From positions 2,220,303 to 2,284,302 of the forward strand of contig JAZAYU010000061.1 of the NCBI GenBank assembly GCA_038501625.1: a DNA stretch of 64,000 nucleotides, written 5' to 3'. The stretch comes from Corbicula japonica (Eukaryota; Mollusca; Bivalvia; Venerida; Cyrenidae). The notes beneath the pieces were generated by a model. That model was given only the letters and a program-made list of their open reading frames with translations, was not told the origin of the DNA and made no database searches. The position numbers and the translations under genes are program-made. The stretch's first letter is position 1; the number at the start of each line of letters is the position of its first letter. Shown piece by piece: positions 59,876-64,000 of this stretch.

Positions 59876-59951
59876 GCCCAAGGTTATAAAACGAGCATGG
59901 AAACCAGTCTCAAATCTCAAGCATCGGATTGGCTGAAATGGCGACTTGGGC
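59876..59951 (+). mobile_element. CCAAT hairpin element, short subfamily, beside exon 5
   Basis: gcccaaggttataaaacgag ... ggcgacttgggc, the same junction as 16337-16413. It begins about 16 bases after the exon 5 donor. Confidence 0.82.
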
Positions 59952-60090
59952 ATATGAATAATTTCCAATATCAGCTTTCAGCCCAAGAGTTTATTAATCA
60001 TTGTTTGATGGCTGCTTCAGTGTAGTTTTCAGTTTCAGTTACCTCCCTTGATGGTAATATGCTAATTTAAAACCATGCAGAATGTCAATA

Positions 60091-60411
60091 AGGCAATAGA
60101 AACTTTATTCCTAGATTCTCATCCCCGCCGCTCCTCGAAAATCACTTCGCCCCAACGTTTTTTATTTTGAAAAAAAAAATGCGTAGATCAAAATTTACAT
60201 TACAAGTACAAATCGGTAGAGTACGCAAACACAGTATGAAACATTTAAGTCAAATTGGCTATTCATAGTGGGCTAGATGCTTATTTATCTTTGCAGTACA
60301 CAAAAGTCACTAGAAACGGTGAGAATAATAAATAAAAAATAAAACACGCCCACCCACCCCATTTTTTATCAAAATTTGGATGAGAATCTAGGAATTAATT
60401 TTCTATTGCCT
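60091..60411. mobile_element. 321-bp inverted-repeat element
   Basis: aggcaatagaaactttattc/ctagattctcatcc at the left is mirrored by ggatgagaatctaggaatta and ttctattgcct at the right, about 35 bases of inverted end. Confidence 0.82.
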
Positions 60412-60634
60412 AACTTTTATTTTGATTGACTTTGTGTAGGCATACTTGAACTCTTCTTATTTTGGGGATACAGATGGTACATAATGTGACTGTCCCTTGC
60501 ATGGTTGGCTAGGGGACTGCTGCCATATCCGTATGGCTTTGGGGTTATCTATAGATCTAGAATTGATTTTAATTAGAAATAGAATTTGGGTTTTCTTAAA
60601 GACATTTTATTCTTATATTTATAATCTTTGACCA

Positions 60635-61100
60635 GTCATATAGCTCTGGCTTGTGATTGGTCAGTTCGGACACTGGGATTCAAATCAACCAATCAGCTGT
60701 CTGAGACAGAAGACCACTTTTAAAGCTTTAGCTTGTGATTGGTCAGTTCAGAGACAGGATTTAAATCAACCAACCAGCTGAATGAAACTAAAGACCAGTC
60801 ATAAAGCTCAAGCTTGTGATTGGTCAGTCTAGAGACAGGGATTTAAATCAACCAATCAGCTGCTTGAGGCTGAAAACCAGTCATAAAGTTCTAGCTTATG
60901 ATTGGCCAGTTTGAAGACTCGGAATCTGAAACTGAAGACCAGACATTAGCTTGTGATTGGCCAGTTCAGGGACTGGGATTCAGATCAACCAATCAGCTGT
61001 CTGAAGACTTAAAACTAGTCACAATACTCTAGCTTCTGATTGGTCAGTTCAGTTACTGCAAATCAGATCAACCAATCAGCTTTCAGAAGCTGGACTCCTG
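60635..61100 (+). repeat. CCAAT-rich ~85-100-bp tandem repeats, five to six units
   Basis: Each unit has cttgtgattggtcagtt and, most often, atcaaccaatcagctg about 30 bases on, then gaagaccagtcataaagctc. Opposed ATTGG/CCAAT boxes recur in each unit. Confidence 0.88.
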
Positions 61101-61380
61101 TTAGAGAGCCTCTGAGGTCTTCTATACTTTCCAAAACCAGAACTTTTTAGAATACATGTATAAAATGAAAATCTTTCAAGAACAATAATATTACTGAAAT
61201 AATAATCTCATGAACATTTAATCAAATATTTCATGTTTGAGTGACTTTGATACTCTGATTTTTGTGATTACTTTTTAAAATTCCCTAATGTATACTTCAA
61301 AAACATTTATGAACAATTTCTGAACATTTGTAACTTTATTGCTATTCATTTCACAGATCTTGATTTCTTTTATTTTTTAA

Positions 61381-61560
61381 CCCTACTCAGTGAAATATGG
61401 CTGTTATCCATGGGTGAACAGTGTAGATCCAGATCATTTGGCATATCCATGCCATCTGATTGGGAGCTGTACCATTCTCTGTTTGATTCAGAAATATGAT
61501 CTTGATCAGACGGCCAGATATGCTGACTGATCTTAATCTGAACTGTTTGCACACAAGTTT
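61381..61560 (-). mobile_element. TTAA MITE, variant subfamily
   Basis: ttaaccctactcagtgaaat start, then atgggtgaacagtgtagatc and family interior; right end eroded. It lies about 120 bases before exon 6. Confidence 0.72.
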
Positions 61561-61678
61561 AAACACTTATAATGTACTGGATGATCCTCGTAGTAAAGAT
61601 TTTATATTAGCAATACTCATTACTATTATAACTTTTTCAATTATTTTACCATTCTTTTTATCATTTTCCTTTCTTCAG

Positions 61679-61845
61679 CCCTTCAGCATTTAGATGTCCA
61701 CAGTGTCAAAAGTGTTTTGCAAACTCTTCATATCTATCACAACACAATCGTATACACGCAGGCATCAAACCATACAAGTGTGAGATTTGTGAGCGCAAGT
61801 TTACACAGTTGTCACACCTGCAGCAGCATATACGCACGCATACTG
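61679..61845 (+). CDS. Zinc-finger gene, exon 6: fingers 2 and 3
   Basis: A 167-base exon with acceptor cctttcttcag, entered in phase 2 and ending act-g|gtaagt in phase 1. It encodes finger 2 (CPQCQKCFANSSYLSQH..H) and finger 3 (CEICERKFTQLSHLQQH..H), both C-x2-C-x12-H-x3-H, joined by an AGIKPYK linker. FANSSYLSQH and KFTQLSHLQQHIRTHTG are near-signature strings of rotund/squeeze (fly), LIN-29 (nematode) and ZNF362/ZNF384 (vertebrate). These are nuclear sequence-specific DNA-binding regulators; the family acts in appendage and neuronal patterning in insects and developmental timing in worms. A second AG 8 bases downstream (tandem acceptor) would shift frame and hit an immediate TAG, so 61679 is the only workable start. 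The following HTG linker continues in a downstream exon outside the window. Confidence 0.95.
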
Positions 61846-61969
61846 GTAAGTACTACTTTATCCAATGAGGTATATAAATATGCATTTACCATTAAAAACA
61901 ATTAAATCACATCTCTACTGGGGTACCATTAAGTAAAAAAGTATCATAGCTACAATAGGGTATATACCC

Positions 61970-62975
61970 ACATATGCTGGTAAGTACACATATATTACAG
62001 CTGCAGAGAGATATATGGTCACATATGCTGGAAAGTACACATATATCACAGCTGCAGAGAGATATATGGCCACATATGCTGGTAAGTACACATATATTAC
62101 AGCTGCAGAGAGATATATGGCCACATATGCTGGAAAGTACACATATATCACAGCTGCAGAGAGATATATGGCCACATATGCTGGAAAGTACACATATATC
62201 ACAGCTGCAGAGAGATATATGGCCACATATGCTGGAAAGTACACATATATAACACTTGCAGAGAGATATATGGCCACATATGCTGGATAGTACACATATA
62301 TCACAGTTGCAGAGAGATATATGGCCGCATATGCTGGTAAGTACACATATATCACAGCTGCAGAGAGATATATGGCCGCATATGCTGGAAAGTACACATA
62401 TATCACAGCTGCAGAGAGATATATGGCCACATATGCTGGAAAGTACACATATATCACAGCTGCAGAGAGATATAGGGCCACATATGCTGGAAAGTACACA
62501 TATATCACAGTTGCAGAGAGATATATGGCCACATATGCTGGAAAGTACACATATATCACAGCTGCAGAGATATAGGGCCACATATGCTGGAAAGTACACA
62601 TATATTACAGCTGCAGAGAGATATAGGGCCACATTTGCTGGAAAGTACACATATATCACAGCTGCAGAGAGATATATGGCCTCATATGCTGGAAAGTACA
62701 CATATATCACAGCTGCAGAGAGATATATGGCCTCATATGCTGGAAAGTACACATATATCACAGCTGCAGAGAGATATATGGCCACATATGCTGGAAAGTA
62801 CACATATATTACAGCTGCAGAGAGATATAGGGCCACATATGCTGGCAAGTACACATATATCACAGCTGCAGAGAGATATATGGCCACATATGTTGGTAAG
62901 TAAACATATATCACAGCTGCAGAGAGATGTATGGCTACATATACTGGTAAGTACACATATATCATAGCTGCAGTG
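61970..62975 (+). repeat. 51-bp minisatellite, about 19-20 units, next to exon 6
   Basis: Unit acatatgctggaaagtacac + atatatcacagctgcagagagatatatggcc. It starts 125 bases after the exon 6 donor. The 51-base period is divisible by three, so frames stay open on both strands (up to 352 codons on minus); these are not genes. Several units read ctg|gtaagtac, a perfect donor core, while most have gaaagt. Confidence 0.96.
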
Positions 62976-63306
62976 GTGTATACGAGGGATGATCAAAAAT
63001 GAAATGGACTAGATAAATGATTCATAACCTGTTTAATGCATTTACATAAAATTTTACAATAACATAAAGTGTATCGATAAAAACATCAACAAAAAACATT
63101 AAAATGTAACAAAGTTATGCTGTTAATGGCATGTACATGTAAAGAGTCTCCAAGGGCACAGTATAATCTTTAAGGTAGACATTAACAATGTCACAAGCCT
63201 AGTGTCTTTTACGGAGCTTTTCACTCCTTCAGGAAGTACACGCTCCATGCATCACGCATCTATGTTCCATAGATTGATGATGTCTTTCGATCCACTGCCT
63301 TTCTAA

Positions 63307-63488
63307 ACTTAAAGAAATTAGAAACGCAACTTCTTTAAACAAGAATAATACATTTCATGTTTAAAGAAGTTGCGTTTCTTATTTCTTTAAGTACATAAAT
63401 AATAGTAAAAGAAATTAAAAACGCAACTTCTTTAATCACGAAACAATATTTTGTGTTGAAAGAAGTTGCTTTTCTAATTTCTTTAAGT
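63307..63488. repeat. Two adjacent hairpins sharing the same arms
   Basis: aaagaaattagaaacgcaac + ttctttaa and its complement occur as two successive inverted pairs (63307-63392, 63405-63488), i.e. four related arms. Confidence 0.9.
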
Positions 63489-63869
63489 ATATATCTCTAT
63501 ACCAGTCAGTGTCATCCTATTTTATAAAGGTCAAGGTGGCGATTGATTGCTCCTTTAATGATGTAAACTTCCGTCCTGATGACTGGAAAAATTGCAAAGT
63601 TTACTGTTATAAAACATAATTGGCTGAATGGAAATATATCACACATATGACAAAAAAAAATAAAATTATACGACTCGGAACAAAATTGTCATTTATTTAA
63701 ACAAAATAAGCACTCCGATGTTAAACATGACTGTTAAACTGTTTACAAAATGTTACCGTAAGAACTTACTACAGAAGATACTACAGTGAGCATCATGTGG
63801 ACCGGTTTTTCTGGTAAACCACTAAGATATTACTGTGAGCATTTTGTCACTGAAATTCTCAAAAAACAT
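63489..63869. other. AT-rich interval, no gene seen
   Basis: No exon for the remaining zinc fingers is found here. Confidence 0.5.
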
Positions 63870-63986
63870 ATACACGTTATACAACATTTTTAAAGAGCAA
63901 AATGACCATTGGAGATACTACAGAATATCACATGCTCTGTATGGACTATATGTTTTGTCACCAATAACAATCAGTATCTTAGTTAA
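63870..63986 (+). repeat. Duplicated block preceding a MITE
   Basis: acacgttatacaacattttt ... tatcttagttaa matches 11367-11490, where no MITE follows the TTAA. Confidence 0.75.
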
Positions 63987-64000
63987 CCCTTTCCTCCATA
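63987..64000. mobile_element. TTAA MITE copy cut by the window edge
   Basis: TTAA followed by ccctttcctccata, the exact family start. Confidence 0.85.

Noticed and set aside
61687..61845. Alternative acceptor at cttcag| for exon 6
   Set aside because: Using the second AG shifts the frame and meets TAG at the second codon, so the first AG must be used for the finger frame.
61907..62967. 352-codon minus-strand frame and several plus-strand frames
   Set aside because: The 51-bp array is divisible by three, so stops are absent in several frames on both strands. The translation is a 17-residue repeat without domain features.

Overview
This window is eukaryotic nuclear DNA. It is AT-rich, has no operon-like packing, and carries canonical GT-AG splice junctions, introns of up to about 15 kb and an extreme load of short non-autonomous transposons and minisatellites. 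The only clear gene is animal. The repeat style (TTAA-flanked MITEs, pearl/Helentron-like elements with central tandem repeats) fits a mollusc, most likely a bivalve. That taxonomic call is an inference and not a database match.

Gene content. One gene can be supported. It is on the + strand, runs through 19584-61845 and continues past the right edge. Six coding exons (19584-19656, 35100-35154, 50756-50809, 56215-56438, 59789-59859, 61679-61845) join with compatible phases into about 207 codons. The product is the N-terminal part of a C2H2 zinc-finger transcription factor of the rotund/squeeze/LIN-29/ZNF362-ZNF384 family. It has a low-complexity Ser/Pro/Asn N-terminus followed by three of the usual five fingers. 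The last three exons are secure; the first three are good candidates resting on splice consensus, phase and composition. The remaining fingers lie to the right of the window. A degenerate tRNA-like sequence lies on the - strand at 12808-12878. Nearly all other long open frames are tandem repeats or chance frames.

Repeat landscape. The 5' flank and introns are a layered transposon graveyard. The dominant family is a MITE flanked by TTAA with ends CCCTTTCCTCCATA / TATGGAGGAAAGGG (piggyBac-like), with almost 40 full, internally deleted or broken copies. A second family is a near-perfect ~145-bp hairpin carrying ATTGG/CCAAT in its arms. A third is a ~390-bp element with 9-bp target duplications (four copies). 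Others are a TA-duplicating element with perfect 25-bp ends, a 1.1-kb hAT-like element with an 8-bp duplication, a 537-bp TTAA-flanked pair, a 558-bp element starting CCCCAG, and Helentron/pearl-like elements ending in a hairpin plus CTAG. Several sit inside copies of the first MITE, which gives a readable order of insertion.

Tandem arrays. There are arrays with units of 20, 24, 28, 40, 51, ~90, 100 and ~170 bp. The most striking is the ~1-kb 51-bp array just after the last zinc-finger exon: its unit resembles the exon's own splice-donor region and several units carry a GTAAGT donor core. Intervals not described below hold AT-rich sequence in which I see no gene.
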